Origin: Clostridia bacterium
GTDB taxonomy: Bacteria > Bacillota > Clostridia > Lachnospirales > Anaerotignaceae
NCBI GenBank assembly: GCA_009929735.1
Contig: RZZU01000010.1
Location: 1-64,000, forward strand
Direction of reading: 5' to 3'
DNA: 64,000 nucleotides
Program-made: the position numbers and the translations under genes
Notes under the pieces: generated by a model
Database searches by the model: none
What the model was told of the DNA's origin: nothing
Seen by the model: the letters and a program-made list of their open reading frames with translations, nothing else
Shown: positions 27,923-37,160 of the stretch, one piece after another
Numbering within the stretch: position 1 is the stretch's first letter
Layout: each line of letters begins with the position of its first letter

Positions 27923-28842
27923 AAATTTTGAATTTTGGCTCTTTGAATATGGATTATGTCTATGAGGTGGAGCATTTTGTGGAACCGGGAGAAACCATGT
28001 CCTCAAAGGGTTTATTTATCAATTGCGGCGGGAAAGGCTTGAATCAGTCTATTGCGGCTGCAAAGGCTGGGAATGTAGTTCTTCATGCCGGTTTCGTCGG
28101 CAAAGGTGGCGAAGCACTGGAAAAAAAGCTTGCGGAAAACGGCGTGGATGTTACTTTGCTTCGAAAAACAGCGGAAAGCTGTGGTCATGCAATGATTCAA
28201 GTGGATCGTAATGGACAAAACTGCATTTTGCTTTACGGCGGTACAAATCAGTTGTTTACAAAGGAATATATCAATGAAACGTTAGACAAATTCGGCAATG
28301 ATGGCATGGTTTTGCTGCAAAATGAAACGAACTTGGTAGGTTATATGATTGAAGAGGCACATAAAAGAGGGTTAAAGACGGCTTTGAACGCCGCACCTAT
28401 GGATGAAAAGGTTTTAGAATATCCTTTGGAGCTTCTGGATTGGTTAATTGTCAACGAGGTTGAAGGAAGGCAGATCGCCGGATGCCAAAAGGACGAGGAT
28501 ATTTTGCCTGTTTTAAAAGAAAGATATCCAAACGGGAATATTCTCTTGACGCTTGGCAGTAGAGGCGCTATTTGCTATTCGAAAGGAGAAACCTACAAAA
28601 TCGGAAGCTTTCAGGTTAAGGTTGTGGATACTACTGCGGCAGGAGATACCTTTAGCGGATATTTTCTGTATGGCGTTTTAAATGGTGCGTCAATCCCTGA
28701 AGCGTTATTACTGGCAACAACGGCAAGCACCCTCGCCATTGGAAAAAAAGGTGCCTCCGATTCAGTTCCGCTGAAAACAGAGGTAGATCAGGTACTAAAA
28801 GAAGAGAAATTCGGTACTTTGTCTGTAGAAAAAATGAATTAA
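27919..28842 (+). CDS. PfkB-family sugar/nucleoside kinase (ribokinase-like)
   Basis: A 307-residue ribokinase-fold enzyme. The first PfkB signature is CGGKGLNQSIAAAKAG (about residues 36-51). The second, DTTAAGDTFSGYFLYG (about 238-253), contains the catalytic Asp in AAGD. With the adjacent transporter pair and the divergent nucleoside phosphorylase, a role in phosphorylating ribose or a nucleoside is likely, but the sugar cannot be fixed by sequence. SD GAGGAGG is within the end of the preceding gene. Confidence 0.85.
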   Translation: MKILNFGSLNMDYVYEVEHFVEPGETMSSKGLFINCGGKGLNQSIAAAKAGNVVLHAGFVGKGGEALEKKLAENGVDVTLLRKTAESCGHAMIQVDRNGQNCILLYGGTNQLFTKEYINETLDKFGNDGMVLLQNETNLVGYMIEEAHKRGLKTALNAAPMDEKVLEYPLELLDWLIVNEVEGRQIAGCQKDEDILPVLKERYPNGNILLTLGSRGAICYSKGETYKIGSFQVKVVDTTAAGDTFSGYFLYGVLNGASIPEALLLATTASTLAIGKKGASDSVPLKTEVDQVLKEEKFGTLSVEKMN

Positions 28843-28857
28843 AAGGAGAGTGTTCCT

Positions 28858-29448
28858 GTGAAAAACATATTATTTGTGAACTGCTGCATCCGTAAAGAAG
28901 CATCTCGCACCAAAAAACTGGCTGATTTTTTTGTGGACGAATTAGAAAAAACAGGTGATTACAAAATTACGGAACTTTGCCTGATGGATGAAGGCATGAC
29001 CTATTTATCTGAGGGGTTTTTTCACCAGAGGGATGACTTATTGGCGCAAAAAGATTTTTCTCATCCACGTTTTCGCTATGCCCACGCATTTGCGCAGGCG
29101 GATAAAATTGTTGTAGCGGCTCCTTTTTGGGATTTAAGCTTTCCGGCTTTACTAAAGACCTATATTGAAAATCTTTGTGTTGAGGGGATTACCTTTGGCT
29201 GCAACGAACAAGGCTGTTTTGGCACCTGCGAGGCAGACCATTTGGCATATGTTACCACACGTGGCGGGTTTTATGAGGGGACGCCGATGGAGATGGGGTC
29301 AAAATACATGGAAGTAATGTGCCAGTTTTTTGGCATTGAAAAGTATGATTGTATTTTTGCCGAGGGGTTGGATATGGGACTTCGTTCGGTTGAAGAAATT
29401 TTGCTAGAGGCAATGGAAAAAGGGAAAGAGCTTGCGCTTACGTTTTAA
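28858..29448 (+). CDS. NAD(P)H-dependent flavin oxidoreductase (flavodoxin-like fold)
   Basis: A 196-residue protein of the FMN-dependent NADH-azoreductase/quinone reductase family. It opens ILFVNCCIRKEASRTKKLADF (phosphate-binding loop) and has APFWDLSFPALLKTYIENL (about 83-101) and YVTTRGGFY near 130, both flavin-contact segments of the AzoR family. It starts with GTG at 28858 behind AAGGAGAG. It follows the PfkB kinase by 15 bases and so joins that operon. Physiological substrate unknown. Confidence 0.82.
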   Translation: MKNILFVNCCIRKEASRTKKLADFFVDELEKTGDYKITELCLMDEGMTYLSEGFFHQRDDLLAQKDFSHPRFRYAHAFAQADKIVVAAPFWDLSFPALLKTYIENLCVEGITFGCNEQGCFGTCEADHLAYVTTRGGFYEGTPMEMGSKYMEVMCQFFGIEKYDCIFAEGLDMGLRSVEEILLEAMEKGKELALTF

Positions 29449-29469
29449 CAGGAGAATTGAGGGCTGAAT

Positions 29470-30528
29470 ATGGAAAATATGATGAAAGCAGTTGTATATA
29501 AGGGGAATGGAGAGGTTTGCCTGGAAAATCGCCCAATGCCTATTATTCTACAGGATACAGATGCCATTGTGCGTGTAACCAGATCGACCATTTGCTCCAG
29601 CGATTTACATATTAAGCATGGAGCTGTGCCCAGAGCCAAGGAAAATACGGTTTTGGGTCATGAATTTGTAGGGGAAATTGCGGATATTGGCAAAGGCGTG
29701 AAATACTTTCAAGTGGGCGATCGAGTTTCGGTAAATGTGGAAACCTTTTGCGGCGAATGCTTTTTCTGCAAGCAGGGGTATGTAAATAACTGCATCCACG
29801 GCGGCTGGGAGCTGGGATGCCGTATCGACGGTGGACAGGCAGAGTACACACGCATACCCATGGCTGACCAGGGGCTTACGAAAATTCCTGATGATGTTTC
29901 CGATGAGGATGCGTTATTTAATGGTGATATTTTGGCAACAGGATACTGGGCTGCAAGCATTGGTGAGATTAAGCCTGCCGATACAGTGGTTGTTTTGGGG
30001 GCAGGGCCAACGGGATTGTGCACCCTGATGAGCATAAAATTATACAGCCCTGCGACGGTCATTATTGTGGATACCAACAATGAGAGAATGTCGCTGGCGA
30101 AAGAGCAAGGCTTGGCAGATATTTGTTTAAACCCTTTGGAAACAAATGTGGAAGAGGAAATCTTGAGGCTGACCCAAGGCAGAGGTGCAGACCGTGTGTT
30201 TGAAGTGGCTGGCGGAGAGAATACGTTCCAATTGGCGTGGAAGGTTGCAAGAGCAAATGCAATCGTCGTGTTGGTTGCTCTTTATGAAAAAGAACAGACC
30301 TTGCCTTTACATCAAATGTATGGTAAAAATCTTGTATTCAAAACAGGCGGCGTTGATGCAAACAGCTGCGAAGCGATTATGAAAATGGTGCAGTGCAAAA
30401 AAATTGATACAAGCTGTTTGATTACCCATAGTGCGCCCTTAAACGATGTCATGGAGGGTTACCGTGTTTTTGAAAATAAGCTGGATGGCTGCATAAAATG
30501 GGTCATTACACCCTATGAGCATCATTGA
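29470..30528 (+). CDS. Zinc-dependent alcohol dehydrogenase family protein
   Basis: A 352-residue medium-chain dehydrogenase. The catalytic zinc ligands are in CSSDLHI (about Cys39) and GHEFVG (His62, Glu63). The structural zinc cluster is CGECFFCKQGYVNNC (about 95-109), and the NAD(P)-binding Rossmann motif is VLGAGPTG (about 176-183). A secondary-alcohol, threonine or sorbitol-type dehydrogenase is likely; the substrate is not clear. ATG 29470 follows the oxidoreductase gene by 21 bases in the same operon; SD GAGAATTGAGGG is upstream. A start at the second Met (codon 4) is also possible. Confidence 0.85.
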   Translation: MENMMKAVVYKGNGEVCLENRPMPIILQDTDAIVRVTRSTICSSDLHIKHGAVPRAKENTVLGHEFVGEIADIGKGVKYFQVGDRVSVNVETFCGECFFCKQGYVNNCIHGGWELGCRIDGGQAEYTRIPMADQGLTKIPDDVSDEDALFNGDILATGYWAASIGEIKPADTVVVLGAGPTGLCTLMSIKLYSPATVIIVDTNNERMSLAKEQGLADICLNPLETNVEEEILRLTQGRGADRVFEVAGGENTFQLAWKVARANAIVVLVALYEKEQTLPLHQMYGKNLVFKTGGVDANSCEAIMKMVQCKKIDTSCLITHSAPLNDVMEGYRVFENKLDGCIKWVITPYEHH

Positions 30529-30622
30529 GTAAACGACGGCTTTTAGGACAAAACAGGTAAATCGTTTTTTGGGGGTTGTATTTGTACGCTGTTGCGCTGA
30601 ATAAGTTGAAAAACAACACTTA

Positions 30623-30655
30623 AGGGCAGACATCTTTTTGGTGTCTGCTCTTTAA
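30623..30655 (+). terminator. Terminator after the alcohol dehydrogenase gene
   Basis: AGGGCAGACA at 30623-30632 pairs with TGTCTGCTCT at 30642-30651, followed by TTTAAA. It separates the operon from sbcD. Confidence 0.7.
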
Positions 30656-30716
30656 ACCATAGGCGCAGAAACCATTTTTTTGCGGGTAGAGATAAAGGGA
30701 GAAAGAGAGGCAAGCT

Positions 30717-31850
30717 ATGAAGTTTTTTCATATTGCAGATTTGCACTTAGGAAAGAAAATCTATGATTTCTCTATGATAGATGACCAAAAGCATATACTC
30801 ACTCAAATTTTAGAAAAAGCAGAGAAAGAAAAAATTGACGGCATTTTCATTTCCGGGGATGTATATGATAAAGGGGTCCCGCCTGTGGAGGCTGTGCGCT
30901 TGCTGGATGAATTTCTGACTGAACTATCAAAGCGCAAAATTTCCATTTTTATGATTGCAGGAAACCATGATTCTGCCTATCGCCTGGATTTTGGCAGTCG
31001 TCTTTTTCAAGAAAATCAAATTCATATTTGCGGTAGCTTTGATGGCAACCTGAAGTCTATTTTGTTGCGGGATAATTACGGAGAAATTGAGTTTTTTTTA
31101 CTGCCCTTTATCAAACCGGCGTTGGTAAGCCCTTATGTTCAAGCGGATATTCTGAGTTATCAAAAGGCAGTGGAGCTTGTTTTGCAAGCAGCAAAGCTGG
31201 ACAAAGAACGGAGAAATGTTTTGCTTGCACATCAATTTGTAACATGGCATGGAGAAGCGGAGCAGAGTGATTCCGAAACATATTCTTTGGGCGGTGTGGA
31301 CGAGGTGGATGCAGATGCATTTTTTGATTTTGACTATGTTGCATTAGGTCATTTGCATAGTCCGCAAAAAATAGGCAGAGCGGAAATTCGCTATGCAGGC
31401 TCACCATTGGCGTATTCTTTTTCGGAGATTAGACGAAAAAAGACCATTACCAAGCTTGAATTAAAGGAAAAGGGCAATATCCAAATTGAATTTATCCCAC
31501 TGATGCCAAAACGTCCGCTTCGGGAAATAAAAGGACCGCTGCAAGGCTTGCTGGAAGCGGCAAGACAAGAGGGAGGTTCAGAGGATTATATTCGTGCAGT
31601 TCTTACAGACTCCATGATACTAAACGACCCGATGGGACAACTCCGCAGCCTATACCCCAATTTAATGACCATAGAAGTGGAAGCGCAAGGCAAGCTTGAA
31701 GAGAAAGAACTTCCAAATTCAGCGGAGGAAATGACACCACAGGAATTATTTCAGTTGTTTTTTGAACGCCAAAACCGCAAGGAATTGGATGAGATGCAAA
31801 AGCAGGCGGTGAAAAAGGTTTGGGAAGAATTGGGGGATGAGATGCAATGA
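30717..31850 (+). CDS. sbcD: Exonuclease SbcCD subunit D (Mre11-like nuclease)
   Basis: A 377-residue metallophosphoesterase. Metal-binding motifs are FHIADLHLGK (residues 4-13), ISGDVYDKG (about 46-54), AGNHDS (about 81-86), the LAHQF histidine near 166 and GHLHSP near 208. It forms with SbcC the DNA double-strand-end nuclease that opens hairpins and protein-blocked ends. It overlaps sbcC by 4 bases (ATGA). Length is normal. SD GAGAGGCAAGC precedes ATG 30717. Confidence 0.95.
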   Translation: MKFFHIADLHLGKKIYDFSMIDDQKHILTQILEKAEKEKIDGIFISGDVYDKGVPPVEAVRLLDEFLTELSKRKISIFMIAGNHDSAYRLDFGSRLFQENQIHICGSFDGNLKSILLRDNYGEIEFFLLPFIKPALVSPYVQADILSYQKAVELVLQAAKLDKERRNVLLAHQFVTWHGEAEQSDSETYSLGGVDEVDADAFFDFDYVALGHLHSPQKIGRAEIRYAGSPLAYSFSEIRRKKTITKLELKEKGNIQIEFIPLMPKRPLREIKGPLQGLLEAARQEGGSEDYIRAVLTDSMILNDPMGQLRSLYPNLMTIEVEAQGKLEEKELPNSAEEMTPQELFQLFFERQNRKELDEMQKQAVKKVWEELGDEMQ

Positions 31851-34800
31851 AACCAATAGACTTAACAATATCGGCTTTTGGCCCTTTTGCCGAAAAAGTT
31901 GAAATACCCTTCCGAAAATTGGGAGAAGGCGGGCTTTTTCTTGTCAGTGGCGATACCGGCGCAGGGAAAACTACCATTTTTGACGCAATCTGCTTTGCGC
32001 TATTCGGTGAAGCCAGTGGGTCCAATCGTGGCGTTGACAGTGTGCGCAGTGACTTTGCTCTTGCAAACACAAAAACATTTGTGGAATTAACATTTCAGCA
32101 TAGAGGGAAAATTTACCGTATTACCCGAAATCCGGCTTATCGTCGTCCGAAAAAAAACGGGGAAGGTATGACAACAGAGGTTGCGGAGGCAGCTTTGTAT
32201 TGTGGCGAAGAAACCATTTCCACAGGCTTTGTGCAGGTCAAAAAAGCCGTTGAAGAGCTTTTATGCGTAGATGCAAAGCAGTTTAAGCAAATTGCAATGC
32301 TTGCGCAGGGGGAATTTTTGAAGCTTTTATATGCTGACAGCAGTGAAAGAGGAGCTATTTTTCGCAAAGTGTTTCATACCGATTTTTTTGCCGATTTTCA
32401 ACAAAGATTAAAGGAAGCAGAAAAACAAAACCGAATCCAATATGAGGATAGTGAGAAGCGTTTGCTCCAATATCTGCAGCAGCTTTGCCCTGATAGAGAG
32501 ATGGAAGCGAAAAGCATTGTATACCAGGCCGAAGGCATATTGGATGAAGAAGAAAAAACATTTGGAGAGAGTCAGACACAAATCAAAAAAATAAAAGAAG
32601 AAAAAGGGATTTTTGCAAGAAAAGAACAAGGGCTTACAATGTTCATCAGCAAAGGTGAAATTAATAATAAGCGCATTGCCGATTTGGAGAAGGCAAAAAC
32701 GGAGCTACATTTTTTGTTAGAGCAAAAAGAAGAAAATGCAGGAAAACAAACGATTCTAACGAAGCAAAGAATGGCGCAGGATTATGTGCTTCCTTTCGAA
32801 AAAGCATTCCACCGTGAAGCGCAGGCCCTCGAGGAGGCAGAAAAACAGATTGAGAATTTTACCAAAAAATTAAAAGCTCTTTATCCCGTTTTAGAGGAAA
32901 AAGAGCACGAATGGAAAAAAACAGAGGAAGATCAGCCTAATCTGAACGAGGAAAAAATTCGTTTGAGAAAACTGCAAACAGATTTTGCCTCCTATACTAG
33001 AAAAGAAGCAATCATAAAAGAAGTAGCGTTGTTGCAAGAAAAGAAAGGTGTGCTTGAAAATCAGGCAAAAGCAGTGCAAAACAGCATTGAGCTTGCAGAA
33101 AAAAACAATAGCGAAACAAAAGCAAAGCTTGAAGAAAAGCCTATCTTGGAAAAGGCAGACTTGATAGCAAGCCAGACAATACAAGCAAAAAAAGAGCGTC
33201 AGAGCCGAATGAATCAAATTATTATTATGCAGGAGGCTTTTAATGCAGACGAAAAAGCCTTGGAAACGCTCCGAGTTCAATATAAAAAGGCGGACTTTGC
33301 ATGGAAAGAAGCAAGGCGTCACTGTGAAGTGGTGGAGTCTGCTTTTTTGGCGGAGCAAGCCGGCATTTTGGCAGACAGATTGCAAGATGGTGTTGCCTGC
33401 CCTGTATGCGGTTCTTTGGAGCATCCCCAAAAGGCGGTGCTCTCCTTAACCGCTCCCACGGAAAGGGACTGGAAAAAGGCGAAGGCGGAAGAAGAGCTTG
33501 CTCATTCCAAGTTACAGGAGCTTGCTGCGCAAGGCAAAGGGCTTTTGGCCAGATGTGACTTGCAAAAAGAGTCCATTCTTAAGTCTTTTTTGGATGAAGC
33601 GACAACAGAAAAAGCTTTTCTTGAAGATTTAAAAAGCATTGATGCGGAAATTAAGCTTTTGGAGCAAGAGCTTCTTGAGCAAAGAAAGAAGCTTTCCAAC
33701 CTTCTAAAGCTGGAGCAAATGCTTGAAAACGAAAAGACGGTTTTGGCGCAGTTGCAGGAGCAATTAGAAGCGGCGAAAGAAAAAATTAAAGATACGATAG
33801 AAAAAATTAATTTAATGCAAGGGGAATTGACAGCTTTGGAGGAGCGGCTTGAGAAAAATATCTCGGCAGAGCAAGCAAACGCCGCAATTGAAACGTTACA
33901 GCGATATTTGGAAAGGGCTGATCGGGAATACAATCGGATTCTTAAGGTTTATCAAGAAAAAAAAGAGGAAGTACAGAGCTTGGAAACCCGTTTGGACGAA
34001 GCAAAAACACTTGCGTTGTTAAGCAAAAAACGCACCGAAAAGGCAAAGGAAGAATGGCACTCCAGAATACTGGAAAAGGATTTTATCTCAGAAGAAGAAT
34101 ATCGCTCGGCTTTGCCTGAATCCAGAGAACAACTGGAGGCGGAAGAACAAATCAATCGAGGCTTTTTTGAAAAATTAGCCCGTATTGAGGAACTGATTCA
34201 ACGCACAGAATTGGATAAAAGCATAGAAAAAGTGGATTTGATACAGCTCCAAAAAGAGAAGGATGAAATAACCCTGCACATCATTGAAATGGATAAAACC
34301 CTTGAAGCGTTAAACGCAAGTGCTTCAATTAAAGAAATTGCCTTAAAAAAAGGGAAGGAAGAATTAAATTTGCGGCGTCGGATTGAAAAACAATATCTGC
34401 CAATTCTGGAGCTTTCCAAAACAGCAAACGGTGAGCTTTCGGGGAAAGATAAAATCACTTTTGAGTCCTTTGTACAAGGCTTTTATTTTGACCGTGTGCT
34501 TCGTGCTGCAAATTTGCGGCTGGGCGAAATGACGGAGGGCAGATTCCACCTGCTGCGTGCTGAATATGCTTCGGACAAACGAAGTCAAAGTGGTTTGGAA
34601 ATGGAAGTGCTAGATTACTTTACCGGAAAAGAGCGTTCCGTGAAATCGCTTTCGGGCGGTGAAGCTTTCAAAGCCTCTTTATCCTTAGCACTTGGGCTTT
34701 CCGATGTGATCCAGAGCCATGCTGGTGGCGTTCAAATTGATGCCATGTTTATTGATGAGGGCTTTGGCGCTTTGGATGAGCAATCCAGAGAGCAGGCAGT

Positions 34801-34939
34801 ACAAGTTTTGCAGCGTCTTTCCTATGGGAATAGGCTGGTGGGTATCATTTCACACATTACAGAGTTAAAGGAAAACATTGAGAAAAAAATATTGGTGCAA
34901 CGTGGTTCCGCAGGAAGTTCTGTAGTGGTTTCAGCTTAA
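31847..34939 (+). CDS. sbcC: Exonuclease SbcCD subunit C (Rad50-like ATPase)
   Basis: A 1030-residue SMC-like ATPase. Walker A is SGDTGAGKTTIFDA (about residues 34-47). Two long coiled-coil arms surround the zinc hook CPVC with Cys518 and Cys521. The ABC signature SLSGGEAFKASL and Walker B DAMFIDEGFGALDE are near residues 930 and 965. It is the DNA-clamp partner of SbcD. Length is in the family range. The coding strand is rich in Lys and Glu codons, as expected for coiled coil. It is followed by a clear terminator. Confidence 0.95.
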   Translation: MKPIDLTISAFGPFAEKVEIPFRKLGEGGLFLVSGDTGAGKTTIFDAICFALFGEASGSNRGVDSVRSDFALANTKTFVELTFQHRGKIYRITRNPAYRRPKKNGEGMTTEVAEAALYCGEETISTGFVQVKKAVEELLCVDAKQFKQIAMLAQGEFLKLLYADSSERGAIFRKVFHTDFFADFQQRLKEAEKQNRIQYEDSEKRLLQYLQQLCPDREMEAKSIVYQAEGILDEEEKTFGESQTQIKKIKEEKGIFARKEQGLTMFISKGEINNKRIADLEKAKTELHFLLEQKEENAGKQTILTKQRMAQDYVLPFEKAFHREAQALEEAEKQIENFTKKLKALYPVLEEKEHEWKKTEEDQPNLNEEKIRLRKLQTDFASYTRKEAIIKEVALLQEKKGVLENQAKAVQNSIELAEKNNSETKAKLEEKPILEKADLIASQTIQAKKERQSRMNQIIIMQEAFNADEKALETLRVQYKKADFAWKEARRHCEVVESAFLAEQAGILADRLQDGVACPVCGSLEHPQKAVLSLTAPTERDWKKAKAEEELAHSKLQELAAQGKGLLARCDLQKESILKSFLDEATTEKAFLEDLKSIDAEIKLLEQELLEQRKKLSNLLKLEQMLENEKTVLAQLQEQLEAAKEKIKDTIEKINLMQGELTALEERLEKNISAEQANAAIETLQRYLERADREYNRILKVYQEKKEEVQSLETRLDEAKTLALLSKKRTEKAKEEWHSRILEKDFISEEEYRSALPESREQLEAEEQINRGFFEKLARIEELIQRTELDKSIEKVDLIQLQKEKDEITLHIIEMDKTLEALNASASIKEIALKKGKEELNLRRRIEKQYLPILELSKTANGELSGKDKITFESFVQGFYFDRVLRAANLRLGEMTEGRFHLLRAEYASDKRSQSGLEMEVLDYFTGKERSVKSLSGGEAFKASLSLALGLSDVIQSHAGGVQIDAMFIDEGFGALDEQSREQAVQVLQRLSYGNRLVGIISHITELKENIEKKILVQRGSAGSSVVVSA

Positions 34940-34962
34940 TTTTTACAAATAGCTATACGAAA

Positions 34963-35000
34963 AACAACAGGCTTTTTTTGAGGAAGGCTTGTTGTTTTTT
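34963..35000 (+). terminator. Terminator of sbcDC
   Basis: AACAACA at 34963-34969 pairs with TGTTGTT at 34990-34996, embedded in a T run that ends near 35000. Confidence 0.75.
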
Positions 35001-35191
35001 ATTGTTTAGTTTTAAATATGAAAGAAAAAAATTGAAATTTTGAAAAACAGTTTCTCTCATAGGCATATACACAAAAGGAAAATTCCTCAATCTTTCTATT
35101 TCACAATTCGATTGGTTGCTACGTTCAGCGTAAACGCAATTTTAGCAGAAGGAATTAAGTTGTTTCTATCTTTGCACAAAATAAAACAAAC

Positions 35192-35218
35192 ACACCATTT
35201 TTTTTGGTGCATATTTTA
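35192..35218 (+). promoter_or_regulatory. Sigma-K-like promoter of dpaAB
   Basis: CATATTTTA at 35210-35218 fits the sigma-K -10 consensus CATANNNTA. An AC doublet at 35192-35193 lies 16 bases before it, as in sigma-K -35 elements. dpaAB is a mother-cell sigma-K gene in known spore formers. The hairpin CACC/GGTG in the spacer could be incidental. Confidence 0.45.
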
Positions 35219-35239
35219 TTAAAGATAGGGGGCGGAACA

Positions 35240-36112
35240 ATGGAATGGACAGATAAAAAAATTCTTGTTATTGGAGGAGATCAAAGGCTTTTGTATCTGG
35301 CTAATATTTTAAAGGATATGTTTCATCAAGTTGAAACATATGCCTTGGATGGTGCAGAACGCTTGACAGGAATTGTGCGAATTGATTCCTTGCAAGCTGC
35401 AATGCAAGGGGCGGATATTATTGTTGCACCCGTACCTTTTTCAAAGGATGGAATGCACCTTTTAACCAAGGAGAATACGACCATTTTGTTATCGGATTTT
35501 AGTGAAAACCTACAAAAAAATACAATTTTATTCGGTGGGAATATTTCAAATTCCGTATTGGAAGCAGCAAAATCGAAAAATGCTATATGCTATGATTTTA
35601 TGAAAATGGAAAATATTGCAGTTGAAAATGCAGTTACAACTGCAGAGGGTGCAATCGCAGAAGCGATAACCTTAAGTACACAAAATGTGAATCAAGAGAA
35701 CTGCTTAATATTGGGTTATGGAAGATGTGCAAAAGCAATCGCCCAAAGATTGCAGGGGTTAGATGCCAAGGTAACCATTGCCGCAAGAAAAGAAACGGCT
35801 CGAAAAGAAGCCATTGCACAGGGTTATCATGCAGTTTCTTTGGAGGATTTAGAAGCGGATATTGCGAAAGAACAATTTATTTTTAATACGATCCCTTCCA
35901 TGGTTTTAAATACTGAAATGATTGAAAAAGTGAGTACGGATGCAATTATTATTGACGTTGCCTCTGCACCAGGGGGAACGGACTTTGATGCCTGTAAAAG
36001 GATGGGTATACAAGCAAAATTATCACTTGGCATTCCCGGCAGATATTCGCCGAAAACAAGTGCAAATATTTTATTGGGCGGTATGATGTCCTCGTTAGAA
36101 ATCCGGATTTAG
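35240..36112 (+). CDS. dpaA: Dipicolinate synthase subunit A
   Basis: A 290-residue dehydrogenase-fold protein (also called SpoVFA). A first domain has KKILVIGGDQR near residue 5, and a second Rossmann domain has NCLILGYGRCAKAIAQRL (about 155-172) and SAPGGTDFDA near 243. With DpaB it converts dihydrodipicolinate to dipicolinic acid in the mother cell. ATG 35240 is preferred over 35204: GGGGGCGG lies 5 bases upstream and the family begins near this point. dpaB follows after 12 bases. Confidence 0.93.
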   Translation: MEWTDKKILVIGGDQRLLYLANILKDMFHQVETYALDGAERLTGIVRIDSLQAAMQGADIIVAPVPFSKDGMHLLTKENTTILLSDFSENLQKNTILFGGNISNSVLEAAKSKNAICYDFMKMENIAVENAVTTAEGAIAEAITLSTQNVNQENCLILGYGRCAKAIAQRLQGLDAKVTIAARKETARKEAIAQGYHAVSLEDLEADIAKEQFIFNTIPSMVLNTEMIEKVSTDAIIIDVASAPGGTDFDACKRMGIQAKLSLGIPGRYSPKTSANILLGGMMSSLEIRI

Positions 36113-36124
36113 GGGGAGTTTATT

Positions 36125-36703
36125 GTGAAATTAGAAGGGAAAAATATTGGATTTGCAATTACTGGTTCTTTTTGTACATTCGATAAAATCATCAAGGAGC
36201 TTGAAAGTTTAAAGCGAGAGAAAGCAAATATCATTCCCATTTTATCTGCGAATGCCGCAACCATGGATACCAGATTTGGCAAAGCGGAGGATTTTATCAA
36301 GAAAGTCGTGGAGATTACAGGAAATCAGCCCGTATTAACCATTGTTGATGCAGAACCCCTTGGGCCGCAGGGGATGCTGGATATTTTAATCATTGCTCCC
36401 TGTACAGGCAATACCATTGCAAAATTGAGCAATGGTATTACCGATACCTCTGTTTTGATGGCAGCGAAAGCACATATGCGAAACAATAAACCGTTGGTGA
36501 TTTCTATCTCCACCAACGATGCTTTGGGTTTGAATTTAGCAAATATCGGCTGTTTGATGAACACAAAAGGCATTTATTTTGTTCCCTTTCAGCAGGACAA
36601 TTATGAGGGCAAGCCAAAATCAATGATTGCAAAGACAGAATTGATTGTTCCAACTTTGGAAATGGCGTTTGACGGAATTCAAATTCAGCCGTTGCTGCAG
36701 TAA
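36125..36703 (+). CDS. dpaB: Dipicolinate synthase subunit B
   Basis: A 192-residue flavoprotein-like subunit (SpoVFB). It shows the family N-terminus IGFAITGSFCTFDK (residues 8-21), the central LIIAPCTGNTIAKLSNGITDTSV (about 89-111) and FVPFQQDN near 158. Start is GTG 36125 behind AGGGGGAG. Together with the spoVA genes at the left edge, the window carries both synthesis and transport of spore DPA, although the two are 35 kb apart. Clostridia of cluster I usually lack dpaAB. Confidence 0.93.
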   Translation: MKLEGKNIGFAITGSFCTFDKIIKELESLKREKANIIPILSANAATMDTRFGKAEDFIKKVVEITGNQPVLTIVDAEPLGPQGMLDILIIAPCTGNTIAKLSNGITDTSVLMAAKAHMRNNKPLVISISTNDALGLNLANIGCLMNTKGIYFVPFQQDNYEGKPKSMIAKTELIVPTLEMAFDGIQIQPLLQ

Positions 36704-36787
36704 AGAACGGCGAAATTGCTGAAACCTGCCCTGCTTTAAGAAACATTTGCATTCATCATTAGGATATGTTTCTAAATGCCGAAACGG

Positions 36788-36814
36788 GAAATTCCTTATC
36801 AAATTTCTTTTTTT
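36788..36814 (+). terminator. Terminator of dpaAB
   Basis: GAAATT at 36788-36793 pairs with AATTTC at 36802-36807, followed by TTTTTTT. Confidence 0.55.
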
Positions 36815-36826
36815 AAAAAATATTTA

Positions 36827-36854
36827 TTGACAAACATGAATTAGATGCTATAAT
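36827..36854 (+). promoter_or_regulatory. Promoter of the methionine T-box operon
   Basis: TTGACA at 36827-36832 and TATAAT at 36849-36854, both perfect consensus, with a 16-base spacer. Transcription should start near 36861. Confidence 0.8.
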
Positions 36855-36860
36855 GAAACA

Positions 36861-37130
36861 AATCAAATATAAGGCTATGACGAAGAGGGCTGAGTTGTTA
36901 AGTTCACAGAGAATCGGGGTTGGTGAGAACCGATAATAAGACTGCTTAATGCCTATGGCTTCCGAGCTGAAGGTTCGAAAACATGAAAATGTCGGTAGGC
37001 TCCTTCCGTGATTGCTGCGTAAAAGCATAGGGCTTGTTGGAGCCTGAGAGGTGGCATTATTTTTAATGCAATTTGAGTGGTACCGCGGGAATATCCCGTC
37101 TCAAAGTTTATTTTTGAGGCGGGTTTTTTT
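36861..37130 (+). ncRNA. T-box leader (methionine)
   Basis: The leader contains the stem I motif AGAGAATCGG with GGTTGGTGAGAACC, the T-box sequence GAGTGGTACCGCGGG (37075-37089), and a terminator of CCCGTCTCAAA (37095-37105) pairing with TTTTGAGGCGGG (37112-37123), then seven T residues. The region expected to hold the specifier, TGCCTATGGCTTCC around 36950-36963, contains an ATG triplet (36955-36957), consistent with uncharged initiator or elongator tRNA-Met. The downstream genes metY and metA also make methionine. The exact specifier assignment is by inspection only. Confidence 0.85.
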
Positions 37131-37160
37131 ATTTTAGAAAAATAAGGAGGTTTTATCATT

